A stretch of 64,000 nt of DNA from Phallus indusiatus (taxonomy: Eukaryota > Basidiomycota > Agaricomycetes > Phallales > Phallaceae). Each line of letters begins with the position of its first letter. Position 1 is the first letter of the stretch. Under the pieces are notes generated by a model. The model was given only the letters and a program-made list of their open reading frames with translations, made no database searches and was not told where the DNA came from. This document shows, in pieces, positions 1 to 11,677 of the stretch. The position numbers and the translations under genes are program-made. Location: NCBI GenBank assembly GCA_027605045.1, contig JAQFWX010000015.1:914455-978454 (forward strand), given 5' to 3'.

Positions 1-318
1 ATTTATTGGCTCAAGCACTTGCTTTCGGAACTCAATTTCGACGACCGGAAGCCTATGACGCTATACATTGACAACACTTCATCAATAAAAATCATAGAAA
101 ACGAAGGAGAAGTCACTGCACGCACCAAACACATCAAGCTTGCCTTTCACTGGATCCGGGACGCTGTAAAAGAGAAATATCTGGTTCCGGAACATGTCAG
201 CACACATGACAACCTTTCCGACATCTTTACCAAAGCTTTACCTGCTGCAAAACATAAGGAGATGGTGAAGAGGTTGGGAATCTGCGCTATAGACGGCGCG
301 ACTGAGGGGGAGTGTTGA
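1..318 (+). CDS. Ty1/copia retrotransposon polyprotein, RNase H end (5' partial)
   Basis: The reading frame is open from the first base of the window to the stop at 316-318, so this is only the C-terminus of a longer Pol polyprotein. The sequence has the features of the copia RNase H domain: a YIDNTSSIKI-type catalytic segment, the ARTKHIKLAFHWIRD block, and the closing DNLSDIFTKAL motif (the counterpart of the usual 'ADIFTKPL'). In the family this domain degrades the RNA strand of the RNA/DNA hybrid during reverse transcription. A purine-rich tract (about 305-312) and then an LTR follow immediately, as expected for the 3' end of such an element. The visible part has no frameshift. The rest of the element lies outside the window, so activity cannot be judged. 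Confidence 0.88.
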   Translation: MYWLKHLLSELNFDDRKPMTLYIDNTSSIKIIENEGEVTARTKHIKLAFHWIRDAVKEKYLVPEHVSTHDNLSDIFTKALPAAKHKEMVKRLGICAIDGATEGEC

Positions 319-546
319 GTTACAGTCACGCCGTGACTACGTGACTATAGTTACTGTAAATAGTACTTACGCGCACGCGCCTAATTTCCTCACTCGTGTC
401 ATTACACGTAGTGAGGTACGTTCGTTATATTTTAGTTTCTCATTATTTCCTTATTGACAATGTACCTAGCTATTATTCTTTAGGTACGCAATCATAATAT
501 CACTCGTGTCATTACACGTAGTGAGCTATTATTCTTTAGGAACTCA
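313..546 (+). repeat. 3' LTR of the copia element
   Basis: It begins with TGTTGAGTT directly after a polypurine tract and ends with AACTCA, which gives TG..CA ends and a short terminal inverted repeat (TGAGTT/AACTCA). Inside, a 25-bp block is duplicated at 391-415 and 501-525. It is itself partly palindromic (CAC..CGTGT..ACACG..GTG). A 17-bp block is duplicated at 468-484 and 524-540. At 234 bp it is a short LTR. The boundary is inferred from these ends; the 5' LTR and the target-site duplication are not in the window. Confidence 0.7.
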
Positions 547-1266
547 TGTGCTTTCCGCCAAATATACTGGAAGCCCAGGACAGAGTCCGTTCACGTTCGA
601 GTATCTTATCGTCACTAACGGTTCATTTCCTCCACAAGCCCTACTCTCATAGGTTCCTCGCCTACGAATACTATCGGAAGGACAAGTGGGAACCCGACAT
701 TAGTACCTCCAACCCCACTGAGTGGCTCGAATGGTGGTGAAAATTCTTCGCATGTGGGAACCATCGTTGGGGGTGTTGGGGGAGGCGTTGGGGGCATAGT
801 GATATGCGTAATCGTCCTGTCATTCTGGATTAAATCTTGCAGGAGAAGCGGCAGAAGGAGTGGTGTTATACTTAGCACCACGAAACCCTATGAGTCTGCC
901 CCACAGCCTCAGTTCATCTCTCAGGCAGCGCCATCGTCAGTACCAAATCAGGCTGCTGAAAGTCTAGGAACGTCGTCTACTCACCATCTCTTACAACCAA
1001 GCATAAGTCCGCTCCTCAATTGCTCCCCGTCCAGCAATTCGGCCTCACATTACGCGATTAATTCAGACACATCCAGTGGATCAAGCCAGCCCCTCCCAAC
1101 TTCTCTCCCTGTCACTGAATTTGTCTCACCGTGTCCACCTGTGCCGATTGATGCAACCCCTGATACCATAACTCCTGTTCGACATGAAGATAGCGGCATC
1201 CGCTTATCACAACCCATTCCAGCGGGACTTTCTGTAGAATTACCTCCAATATATTCCCCAGAATAA
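547..1266 (+). pseudogene. Single-pass membrane protein remnant, interrupted by the copia LTR
   Basis: Directly after the LTR the frame starting at 548 reads like the end of an extracellular domain (SPGQSPFTFEYLIVTNGSF). It stops after about 35 codons. From about 631 a second frame continues the same kind of protein: a Ser/Thr/Pro stalk, a Gly-rich run, one transmembrane helix (GGIVICVIVLSFWI, about 790-830), a basic stop-transfer (KSCRRSGRRSG) and a long Ser/Pro-rich cytoplasmic tail ending ELPPIYSPE. This layout matches a common, functionally uncharacterised class of mushroom membrane proteins. No start codon or signal peptide remains, because the retroelement sits where the N-terminal half should be. 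The two frames do not join without a shift near 634-640 (or an unrecognised intron). I read it as a gene killed by the insertion. Confidence 0.6.
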
Positions 1267-3827
1267 CTGCTCCATACATATATATTTACGTACAAATTTT
1301 TGTATATACTAATAATATTAGGATGTTGATTCAGATATCTGACATTGAGTTGTGTTTCACATTGTGTTCTGAGCCATTGGTCGCAATAGATTTGTATGAA
1401 TTCTGTCTGGTAACTGAAGTTGGAGATAAGTTTCTTTCGATTACTGGCCTGCAAGTAAGAAGCTCGACTAAGCGTATGTATTCTATTCACGGATATTTAT
1501 ATATGCGCTTCAATGATTTGGTCGGATTTGGATCTCGCACAAGAAGAGTCTAAAACTCAGTAGTAGCGAAAATTACTTCGGTAAGTGTGTGGGTTTTCTT
1601 CTATACTGCATGGGCGTGTATCAGTTGCATGGAACAACGCTGTAGGCTTGACAACCTCGAGTTCTAAATGAATAAATTGATTGTAATTCTAATGACGGGT
1701 ACGAAAGAAGATCGGTTAATGAAGATGGAACCTTGAGTGTGAAACTCACTGAAGGCGCCGGGGCTTATCGCACAGTACTGAGTGGAGAATATATTTCGTC
1801 GGATGCATTACACATACTTTCCCTATTACGTTAAAAGAGCTTGATTTACCGGCTATTTAGATGATATTTGATTGGAGGGTGGTTTTTCAATGAATATTGC
1901 CACTACAGTTGAGTACATATGTACTTCGAAATTTGGCTTGATTGTTTCCACCTCGACCAGGAGACACCGACTGATGTAATCTACCTAGGAGTATGATTCG
2001 ATAGTACTGTGATGGAGTGTCAGAATATCATTCGACAATTGAGCTAGAACTGAGCATGCGCAAAAGAACCATCGCGGAGCACTGTGACAGTCACGGCCGT
2101 AACAACCAGTAACGCCTCGTTTTCATCCCCGTCCTGCCGAGCCTTAGGACATCACATACACTTAGGTTGCTCTTCTACCAGAGAAAAGACTGCATACGTT
2201 CTACAACACTTTTCCAGGGTCTCTATTCGGAGTCTCTGCTGTCAGGAGTCTCAAACAATTCAATTCATTCATGTTCAACAAAAGCTTAGTGGGAACAAAC
2301 GCACCAGGCGTAGAACTTGTCATACCGGGAAGGTCTTTACGGAACGCTTGAACAACTTAAATCTCAATACTACCTCAATAGTCAGCATTGTTTCCCCGAT
2401 TTTGCATTATCCAAAGTGTACTTTTCGAGGGCCTCCGGCCGACGTCCGCAACGCTCTCGACCGGTAACTCGTAGGAGACCCTGAGCGATGCTGTCGCTAG
2501 AACTCGTTACGACTTGCATTAGAGGAATAACTAGAGAAATAGGACACCAATCCGATGTTCGGCGAGAATCCAGGTCAGATCAAGAGGACTCGAGAGGCTA
2601 AGATTGTTTTGGCTATCATGACCTAGGTATTGTTTTCTGGTCGTTTTTTCTTAATATAGTCGATCTGATAACGTTCCTCAGCAATGATTGCTTTTTCAAG
2701 TTCACCACTAGTTTCCAAAGTCGAGCGGATGGGCCGAACATCATGCATCATGTCTAAATAGACTGAAAAAAAGAAACGACTCCACACTCCCTACAACACA
2801 GTCGCGAAGATTCTCAGCGATCAACAGCTTACACATCAGCGCAGACCAACGAGCGATGTCAGAGGTTTGGTTGATTGTACTTTGATGGCCAATCTTATTT
2901 TTACGGACGGGGTCGAAGCTCTTTGGCCTTATCCGTTCGATTGGCAAACTCTCGCGTCATTTGCCGGGAAACTCGTTGTACGAAGAATTATATACACAGG
3001 TCAATGTTTTCTATCAAGAATAAAGGTGCTGTTGATGCGAAGGCCTCGTCACCGGCGTACCATCACTACTGACAACGAAGTAGTGACCGGAGAAGTCGCC
3101 CATTGATCGTTCAGTGTCTACATCCACGCCAAAAGAATTGATTCGCTTTGGGTTCTTCTTCAGCTACCTTTATGAAGCCGATGGTAATCCGCTTTTTTCC
3201 ACCGAAGTCGCTCACAGTGGTCGTGCGAAGATGAATGGAATCACTACTGGAGGGGGACGAAGCATACGGCATTGAATACACTCGTCGTGCGCTGTTGTGA
3301 TACCCCAGCTTTCGTTACTACGATTGGAGAAGAAGAAGCGCATTATTCAGACCCATGCTTATGCTCAACAACAAAGCCCCGCCCATTTCACCTCTGACGG
3401 AGAACACTGTATAGTCAGTATAAGGTAAATATATAACTTTTTTCTTTGTCAAAGGAGAGGACTTATACTTCAAACCAATCTAGAGTTGACACATTAAGCA
3501 TGTTTTCGGATCTATCGCCATATCTCACTATGAGGACAGCCCTTTGTTCTTCTCGAGCTTCAAGGATGATCGTCTCCGATCGAAATGAGGTAGACGACAT
3601 AGTGTATGATTCGAATGTGCAATACTAGGATTGGACCCATTCAATGGCATCGGACATAATCTACACACTACTCGAGTTCTTTGTCTTCAGTGTCCATGCC
3701 CACATAGCCCCGTCCTCAGAGACAGCGCAATCCACCTCTATCCGTCCATCGCTTGCTGTCTTTCACATTCCTTCCATCTCCTGTCCACCTTGTTTAGCAT
3801 CCCTGTCCATCGCCATGCAACATACAT
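1267..3827. other. No gene recognised (2.5 kb)
   Basis: Open frames up to 127 codons occur (for example 2084-2467 +), but none has recognisable domains, splice-linked neighbours or a convincing start. I see no second LTR, array or RNA gene. It may be decayed sequence belonging to the broken gene upstream. Confidence 0.5.
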
Positions 3828-3835
3828 TATAAAAA
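3828..3835 (+). promoter_or_regulatory. Possible TATA box of the TFIIF beta gene
   Basis: TATAAAAA lies 76-83 bp upstream of the proposed ATG at 3911. The intervening leader is pyrimidine/A-rich and ends in a run of A residues just before the ATG. Position and sequence fit a TATA box, but there is no expression evidence. Confidence 0.4.
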
Positions 3836-3910
3836 GGCAGCAGTGTGGTCATGCCCTGTAGTCTCAACAACTTCACCCATTCCGCGATTCAAAACTTGAA
3901 CACAAAAAAA

Positions 3911-5246
3911 ATGAAGTCTATCTTGACGAATTCACGCCGGGAGGATGTCGCATCTTTCGCCCGCCAGCTTGGGAGAAAGGCGAATGAAGCTGGTAGAGAT
4001 GAAACGAGCGCTTTCAGTTCCGGTTCGTGTTTGTCGCGTCTTTTATACCGAAGCCACGCTGATTACATAACGCGCTTTCTTTTCGGTGAACTCTAGCCGT
4101 TCCAGACAGTATCAAAAACGTTATCGTCAGCAACGAAGCCAACAAGGAAGAGCAGGAGGATGAAATCCTTCTTTTACCCGATGATGCCTCCAGGTCTGAC
4201 GCGGCCGTGTGGATGGTAAAAGTCAGTGATCATTTCAAGCTCGAAAGTCGAATTCAAACCATTGAATATCTCGTCACTTTTTCTATACTATTAGCTCCCG
4301 GAATATGTGTTTCGACGATGGTCCGCCGTTGATGAAGAAGGTCGTCAATTGGGCACTATCAGAGTCTGGGATATGAAGAATCCTAAAACGGGGATGCCTT
4401 ACGTCACAATTTACACGCCATCTGAGGAGGACCCGAATGTAATGGAGAAATTCGAGACTGTTATTCAGGATGCTGCTATGGGGAACTCTTATCTTTTCGC
4501 AACTCAAGCAGAGGATGCCAACAATAACGATGTCGATGGTACAGAATCTCGGGCCGGTGAGTTTTTGACCTAATTTATTTTAACGAGCGTTTTTTTTATA
4601 AATCTAAACTCTCGTTTTCATCAGGATACAAAGTTTTCGCGGGGAAAGTGACTACTAAAATTTCTGCGCAACCGACGTTCGATGACGCATACAGGAAACG
4701 AATGCAGGAGCGGTATGAAACCGCTCGTGCGAGACATGTAAAGAAAATGGAATATCCAGATGTCGTCGGAATGCAGAGCGGATTCGTCAGTTATTTTCCC
4801 TTTCCTTTTTTAATCTCTGCTTTACCTTTCTTTTTTGACTTTTTAGAGTGAATCCAAAGATGCGATGAGCCCTGAAGATCCGCAGGACAAGTTTACCCGG
4901 CTCGCGCGTGCCGAGTTGTTCCATACACTGTTCGCTGCGTTCGACCAACAAAAAATTTGGGGTCTTAAAGAACTTCACACTCATACTCGACAGCCCATGC
5001 AGTATCTTAAAGAACAACTCCCTTATATTGCTGAAAGAGTGCCTCACGGCAAGGTTAGTATAACGCTTCAAGCTCGCTATGGCAATTCTGATATGCTTCT
5101 TCCAGAAAGAGGGAAAATGGGTGTTGAGATCCGATTACAAAAAATTATGGGACACTATATCACTTGAAGCAAGTGAGATCGCGACCGGGAGCGGACATAA
5201 CGCTGCGGGAAGCAATGATGATGATATGGAGATTTATCAAGAGTAG
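3911..5246 (+). CDS. TFG2: Transcription initiation factor IIF subunit beta (RAP30/Tfg2)
   Basis: The six-exon model has introns at 4023-4096, 4222-4294, 4557-4624, 4786-4846 and 5054-5105, all phase-consistent. The acidic N-terminal part leads into AAVWMVK/LPEYVFRRWSAVDEEG, the N-terminal dimerisation region of TFIIF beta. A YKVFAGKVTTK segment follows. The C-terminal winged helix is clear (KFTRLARAELFHTLFAAFD, then QPMQYLKEQL, then HGK-KEGKWVLRSDYKKLW). TFIIF binds RNA polymerase II and helps recruit it to the preinitiation complex in the nucleus. The domain order matches the family. The first exon (MKSILTNSRRED..., about 37 residues) is not a segment I recognise from TFIIF and joins through a GTTCGT donor. 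The true start could therefore differ, although no better ATG is visible. Stop TAG is at 5244. Confidence 0.88.
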
Positions 5247-6150
5247 ATTATGTTCAAGAATATTTGTTGGACTCTATGAATGAGTATATAATATATAATA
5301 TTATCTCCCATTAAATGTGCATGTGAGAAATGTAATTTTGGCATGGCTTTCGGTGTTGTGTCGGATTTTTATCACGGAAGTATTCTTGGCGCGCGTTTAG
5401 TGCGCGTTGCCGTTTTGACCAAGGACCGGTCCACCGTCTATTGCTTTTAAGATTGGGAGAGTCTTTACCTGTCTTTATTTCCAAGTATCTCCCATGCTGC
5501 AATTTGCTGCATTCAGCTAGGCCCTTTCCATCGTCGACGCCAAAACATTCGACTTTGTTCGTGTTTGAATTCTGGAGCGGATCTATGAGTAACTTCTAAG
5601 TATGGCATGTGGTGACGTGAACTTGAAATTCGCAAAGACTCATCATGAGAACATGAGAACATCATCACTGGCTCATTTGAATTGGAGCACGTGTATCACT
5701 ATCTCAACAACGATAACCTCCAAATACCACGCAGACGTTGTAGACCTCCCCTGTTTGCAACTGAAAGACTAAACCGTAATGGCGTCGTCATTGTAATTTT
5801 ATGATTTCTTGATAGAAAAGGTCGTTTATGAATTAATCAATTCCCCTTTCAGGCTTGATCAATACCAATATACGGTTTCCGGTACGAAATCGAGACTTCA
5901 TATCGCGCGAGAATTCTTTATGATTAGTGTTCCACAGATATTAGACTGCTAAACCCTCCAACACCGATATTTTATAAACCAATTTTCCTGATCAAATTCA
6001 TAAAAATCACCGATGGCGATAATGAATTACTAAGATCAATTCAAGGGACATCTGGCAAAAATCTGGTTATTTAGAACGAGCAAACTCTGTAAAGTGATCG
6101 AATTTGAGAATTCGCTCCGTTAACTAATCACTCTATCGAATAACAGCAAC
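5247..6150. other. Intergenic, no gene recognised
   Basis: AT-rich sequence (including a TATAATATATAATAT stretch near 5286) between TFIIF beta and the NACHT gene. The first exon and promoter of the NACHT gene probably lie in its last few hundred bases, but I cannot place the ATG. Confidence 0.5.
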
Positions 6151-9100
6151 GATATTACTCCCGAGACCATCCTTAACCTTAAAATTCTCATGAGAGGGAA
6201 AACGGGAGGCTACCGGAGATTACACAAATACCGTATTCGGGTTTCTCGAAGAACAAAAATCATCCGGTGATCTTCACTATTTTCGTTGTCGTCCATAAGT
6301 TATAATCTTCAGGAATATGCAAAATTACCCTAGACAAGAAAAAGAGTCAACTACATTTCACAGTCAAAGCGGATCGCTTCAAAGATATGCTCGACAGAGC
6401 CAAACAACAGAGCGGCAGTATCTTTTTTGCAGGAGGGGAGTCGTGGTCCACGTTTCTTAGTTATTTTGAAATAGTGGGATCGGCAGCATGCTCTATTTCT
6501 TCGGCTTGCATCTCGTTATCGATATCGCTGGCTACGGGCTATCTTATGAGCGACCGTCTTTTAGATACATCCATATGTCCAGGGAGCCTGGAGCATTTTG
6601 ACGACTGTTCCTAATGTGAAAATGTGCATTCTTATTGGTCATGATCATACTTACCCCCTTGAGATTCTCAAAATGCATGTAACCCGGAACATTAGCGTGA
6701 AAAAGTTATTGCAACGCTTGATGGATATTTACAAGTACATAAACGAAGCGGACCGGTTACCTGCTCTTACCGACAGTCAAAACGATCACTTGAAACTTTT
6801 AATCGACAAAACCTGCGAATGTGCAGATTTTATCCAGAATTATGTCGAGAATGGCACCGGTAATTGTGTTTTCCTTTCCAAAAGAAAAAAACTTAACTCG
6901 ACTCTCTAATATGTGACAATTTTTAGCTGAAAATTTCACGAAAGGTCCAAATTTTGATATTAGAATCCTAGAGTTTCACAACTCATTTGATCGGATTTTC
7001 AAAAACATTCAAGACTCTTTGATCATTGGAATAGGAATTGCGGCATCAAATATTGGTAGGTCTTCGTTGTTTTTATGATTATATGCACTGTTTCTTAATA
7101 ATCGCTGTCAGAGGACTCCAATCTTCTTGACGGTATGCCCTACGCTGACAACGTCAGACTTGTCCACGGGAAGAAATGCTTAAAGGGAACGCGTCAAAAG
7201 CTGATTAAGGAGATACTGGAGTGGGTCGATAATAAGGACATACCCGAGCGCGTTCTCATCCTCAGCGGACAGGCAGGCACCGGTAAATCCGCGGTTGCTC
7301 ATACAGTCGCCGAATTCCTAGATAATCAACTCGGCTCGTTTTTCTGCTTCAGTCGAAGTGACAAAGGAAGAATAAATTTCCTATTCAGCACTATTTCGCG
7401 CGATTTGGCGGATTGCGATGTCTTGTGGAGACGGAATCTCGTACAGGCTGTCAAGAAAACTGCGACTAGGAAATCCCTGGATCCCGAAACTCAATTTAAC
7501 GAAATGATTATGAAGCCTTCTAAAGGGATCAAAACGACAAAGCGTGTGGTCATCATCATTGACGCATTAGATGAAAGCGGCGACCAAACGGAACGCCAGA
7601 TCCTTCTGAACTTGCTTTTTACAAGAAGCCCTGAGTTGCCGAGCAACTATCGTATCATCATAACGTCTCGCCCCGAGCAGGACATCGAAGAGTTTTATCA
7701 ACACCCGAACGTCTTTTCCAAATATATGACACATGTCGATCCCGAGGATACACTCAATGATATTCGACAATTTATTTCGACTCAGCTTTCTACCGTAGCG
7801 GAGACTTTGGATATGGTGGACAAGAATTGGCAACTATCCTTAGCTCAGAAAGCACAAGGTCTTTTTCTATGGGCTAAGATCACATGTGCCCACATTCTGG
7901 AACTCAAGATAGAAGCAGCGCAGCGATTAAGGACCATCCTTTCCAAACCGACATCCTCCTTGTATGAAATGTATCACCAAATTCTTGACGCCCAACCAGA
8001 CTGCCAATTCGACAGCTATCTCTCTCTTCTAAAAACATTTGTCGGGGCAATTATAGTCTCGCGGAGGTCACTTTCAGTTTCGGACTTGCAAGCGTTTTTC
8101 GGACCTATTAGTGGGGATGGCCAGAATGTCAAAGCCGTATTAAAATCGTTAAACTCCATGTTCATCGGCATCAACGAATCTAGTACAATCGGACTTCGGC
8201 CAATTCATACCTCACTTTTCGATTTTTTCCTCAGTCCAGAACAAAAGCCCGGAACCCCAAATCGGTATTATATCGATATATCGGATCAGAGTTGCTTCAC
8301 ACACGCATGTTTACGGGTCATGAACGAGATGCTTAGGTTCAACATCTGCGGACTGGAAACGTCGCATTTACGCAATCGAGACGTACCGAATTTCGATGCC
8401 CGTGTAGCAGAAGCAATCCCGTCGCACTTGTCGTACGCATGTTGTTATTGGGCATACCATTTGGAATATTCGCACCTCAATCCAGACCTTATGAAAGAAA
8501 TTGACGATCTGATGCATCGCAAGTTATTGTATTTCTTTGAAGTTCTTAGTCTTTTGGGAGAAGTTGAACACGGCCGTTCTGAGATGCAGATTTTGAAGGA
8601 TAAAACCAGAGTAAGTTCCTTTTTTTTGTATGGTTTAAACATCCTGATGAATGGATCATTTTTGTAGGGTTTGAACACTGAATTAGCTGCTCAGGCCGCC
8701 GAGGCATCGCAATTTGCTTTCGAGTTTGGAACGATGATGACGGAGAGTACTCCCCATCTTTATCTTTCCTCCCTTCCCTACATTTCAAATCTGTCATTCA
8801 TATCCCAACAATACGCTCCTCAATACCCGCAACTTCTAAACCTGGAAGTCGGTCAACCTATAGACCTCCAGCCTGAAATCAAAGATAGCATTATGCACAA
8901 ACGTCCTTCAGCGCGCCCGAGAGCAATCGCGTTTTCCCCCCAAGGCAGACAAATCGCATGTGGCTTTGACAATGGCGATCTCTGGGTATGGGATTATGTC
9001 ACTGGGGAAATGGTTAGCCAAGTGTCAACTCCTTCAACAAACAAGGCGATTGTCATTTGCAATGTCGTATTCGCACTGAACGGGGAACTAGTTTATTGTT

Positions 9101-11341
9101 GTTTTCAAGATGGACGTATTCTAATTTGGGAGGCGAAGACGAACAAAGCTTCATACGATTCCAGTGAAGGATTTACACTAGGGGAAATTTACGAGTGCGC
9201 CGTCTCCCTGGACGAACGTTACATCGCCTTTCACCACGGTATCGGTTCGCCTCTCGCTAATTGTGTCTCTTTATACGAGAGAAAAACACATCTGAAACTT
9301 TTCGAAGATAGTTCGGAAAATCCCAGTGGGATGGTATTCTCCCCGAGCGGAAATGTTTTCGGCTTTCAAAATCAAGATAAAGTGTTACGTCTTTGGGATA
9401 CTCAGAAGCGGACGTTCGTTCTGCCCGATGTCACCGATCATATGCCAATTACCCAACCTTGGACACTGAAAACGCTCAATGATAATTATCTCGTCGCCTG
9501 TATATTAAACCCGCGCTCCAATTCCCCTAAAGCTCACGAAATTTGGGACATACGAACAAGCACTATAGTTCGCCGGTTTGAGCCGGAGTCAACGTTCCCG
9601 GAAAATTTTGCATTCTCAGCGAATGGAGAATATCTGCTTCGTTCCGGAGGGAACAGGTACTGGGCCTGGAAGATGTCGACGGGGGAAATCGAACAGCGCT
9701 CGGTGGAACACGATGGTGGCAACGCTCTTATGACTGCTTTATCATCCGACTCAAAGTACATTGCATTCGCTCTGCCTAATAGTAATGCCACCCATGTTCT
9801 TCCGTGGAACGCCCTTCTTAGGGAAGGGGAAAAGGATTTGAGTGAAGACAATGATATAACAGAACGGAAACTGCGGTACCCAAACTGCGACGGAGCGTGG
9901 TTAAAAGGTCAACATCTACTTCTGAAAGTCCAGGATTCAACATCCTTTCCTCCCCGAGGATACCTTCAAGTCCTCGACACCACGAAAGCAATTGGCCGTG
10001 GATGTGATCTTCAGATTAACTTCAGCAATTGTCTGCTTGTCGAAGTCTCTCCAGAAGACCATCACTGGACAATTGCTTCCGTTGACGCCTCGCGACCTGG
10101 TTTGATTCGTCTCTGGAACATCGATGCCAAAATGGAGTTCATTCTGGATGTGGATCGATCTGATCATGACGGAAAAGTCACCACCTTAGCATTTTCCACA
10201 ACTGGTGACCGTCTCATGAGCGGCGACACCGAGGGACATATGAAAGTATGGGACGTCCGCACCCGTCAGCTACTTTCGAAGAGTCCTGGTGGGCTAACGA
10301 AAGGAGTGACTGCCTTCGCCCTTTCCTCAACCGACGCCACCTTCTTCGTCGCATTTGGAACGGGCAAAGGCGCCTTCATGGAAGAGCGCGCATACTCGGA
10401 GTTACAAATAGTGAATGGGCCTCTTACACATCATTCCGCTGTTCATTCTATTTTTGTCTCTCCCCATCACGCGAACAATGTGCACGTGTGTTCTTCAACA
10501 CATGCTGGATCTGAACTTTGCCTAAAAGACCTCTCAAATGGTGCGAACATTGAATGCTTCAATACGCGCCTGCTTCCGAGATTCTCCCCAAATCGACCTG
10601 GATACCCGAGGAAGGTCCGGAGAAGGTGAACATCTGCGACCTGCAAAACGGCAGCACGCTAGACGAGTTTTCCTTTGACGGTGACGTCATGACGCTTGAG
10701 TTTTCTAATGACTCTACACGGATAGCCATACTGAGTAGCGTGGAGGAAGTAAAATGCGTCAACGTCTGGGATATCAAGTCTAAAAAACTAGTTGCGAAGC
10801 GTTTGTTCGGCAATTTCCCATTTGAACAGACCTGGAAATCGCACAAGATGGCATTATGTGACGACATTCTATTGTTAGTCGATATGCATGGAGTAGGGAG
10901 GATTTGGTCTTTGCACGTACAAGAAATCATAAGCCTGACCTTGAACGATCATATCAATACTTCGCAATTTGGCATGTTTCCTGGGCGTCTCCGGGCTGAG
11001 CGGTACGAGATTATCTATTGAATCATTTCTTTCGCTCAGGTTGTTTGAGTAGGTTAATGGAGGATTACAAACCAAGCTATGAAAACGCTGAGACCTTGGA
11101 GTACGCACTGGTCGCATGGAATAACGCAAGCTTTTCATCTTCAGCGAAGTTAGTAGACGGCTGGATGCTAGGTCCCCACGATGAACTTTTATTCTGGGTA
11201 CCCAAGGAGATGCAGAGTGCTTTGTTGTATCCAAGCATGGTATTCGCGACGTACCAAAAGCCTACGAAACTCAATTTCGATAAATTTGTTCACGGTACGA
11301 ATTGGACAGAATGCGGAACACAACCTAAACCGAAACCTTGA
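6151..11341 (+). CDS. NACHT-WD40 STAND protein (NLR-like), 5' end unresolved
   Basis: A large signal-transducing NTPase of the kind fungi use in non-self recognition and cell death. N-terminal exons (6151?-6232, 6312 to about 6600, then to 6859, 6927-7055) encode a helical region. Exon 7112-8610 carries the NACHT domain: P-loop GQAGTGKSA, Walker B VVIIIDALDES, sensor ITSRPE. After the intron at 8611-8667 come at least seven WD40 blades (LWVWDYVTGE, ILIWEAKT, LRLWDTQK, HEIWDIRT, IRLWNIDA, MKVWDVRT, VNVWDIKS). The C-terminus FVHGTNWTEC matches the usual end of such mushroom proteins. Two junctions are imperfect. The frame changes near 6600. It changes again at 10541-10614, where a 74-bp intron with weak sites restores the frame; otherwise there is a frameshift. 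A further intron (10987-11039) fits well. An ATG at 6190 is a candidate start. Confidence 0.85.
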
Positions 11342-11677
11342 TAATTTGTGTATTTGTAATTTTATCTTATTATTTTCATACATTTATAACACTCAGAGTA
11401 AGATGGGCCAAGTTAACACAAGTACTCGTCAACTCATCACAATCCTTGTGTATAGGTCATCGATCACCCAGAATAATGAGTACATAGTTTAAGAATTGTG
11501 ATTTAATCTGGATACAGCGCAATCGTACATGGTACACGATATAAGTAAAACAAGAAATTGAACAAGAGACAGTCCAAAGGCAAAGACAGGATGCAGATGA
11601 GTAAAGAAAATAGGTTCGTTGGTACAACAAAGGTGGTGCGAGAAATGGAAATATGATGATAACCCTGACTATTGGTT

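Noticed and set aside
1050..1490. 146-codon minus-strand frame
   Set aside because: Lies opposite the membrane-protein remnant, whose plus-strand tail has clear family features; taken as a shadow.
2085..2115. Resemblance of GACAGTCACGGCCGTAAC to the LTR start
   Set aside because: Too short and not followed by further LTR sequence.
2084..2467. 127-codon open frame on the plus strand
   Set aside because: No domain, no splice partners, no family resemblance; composition looks random.
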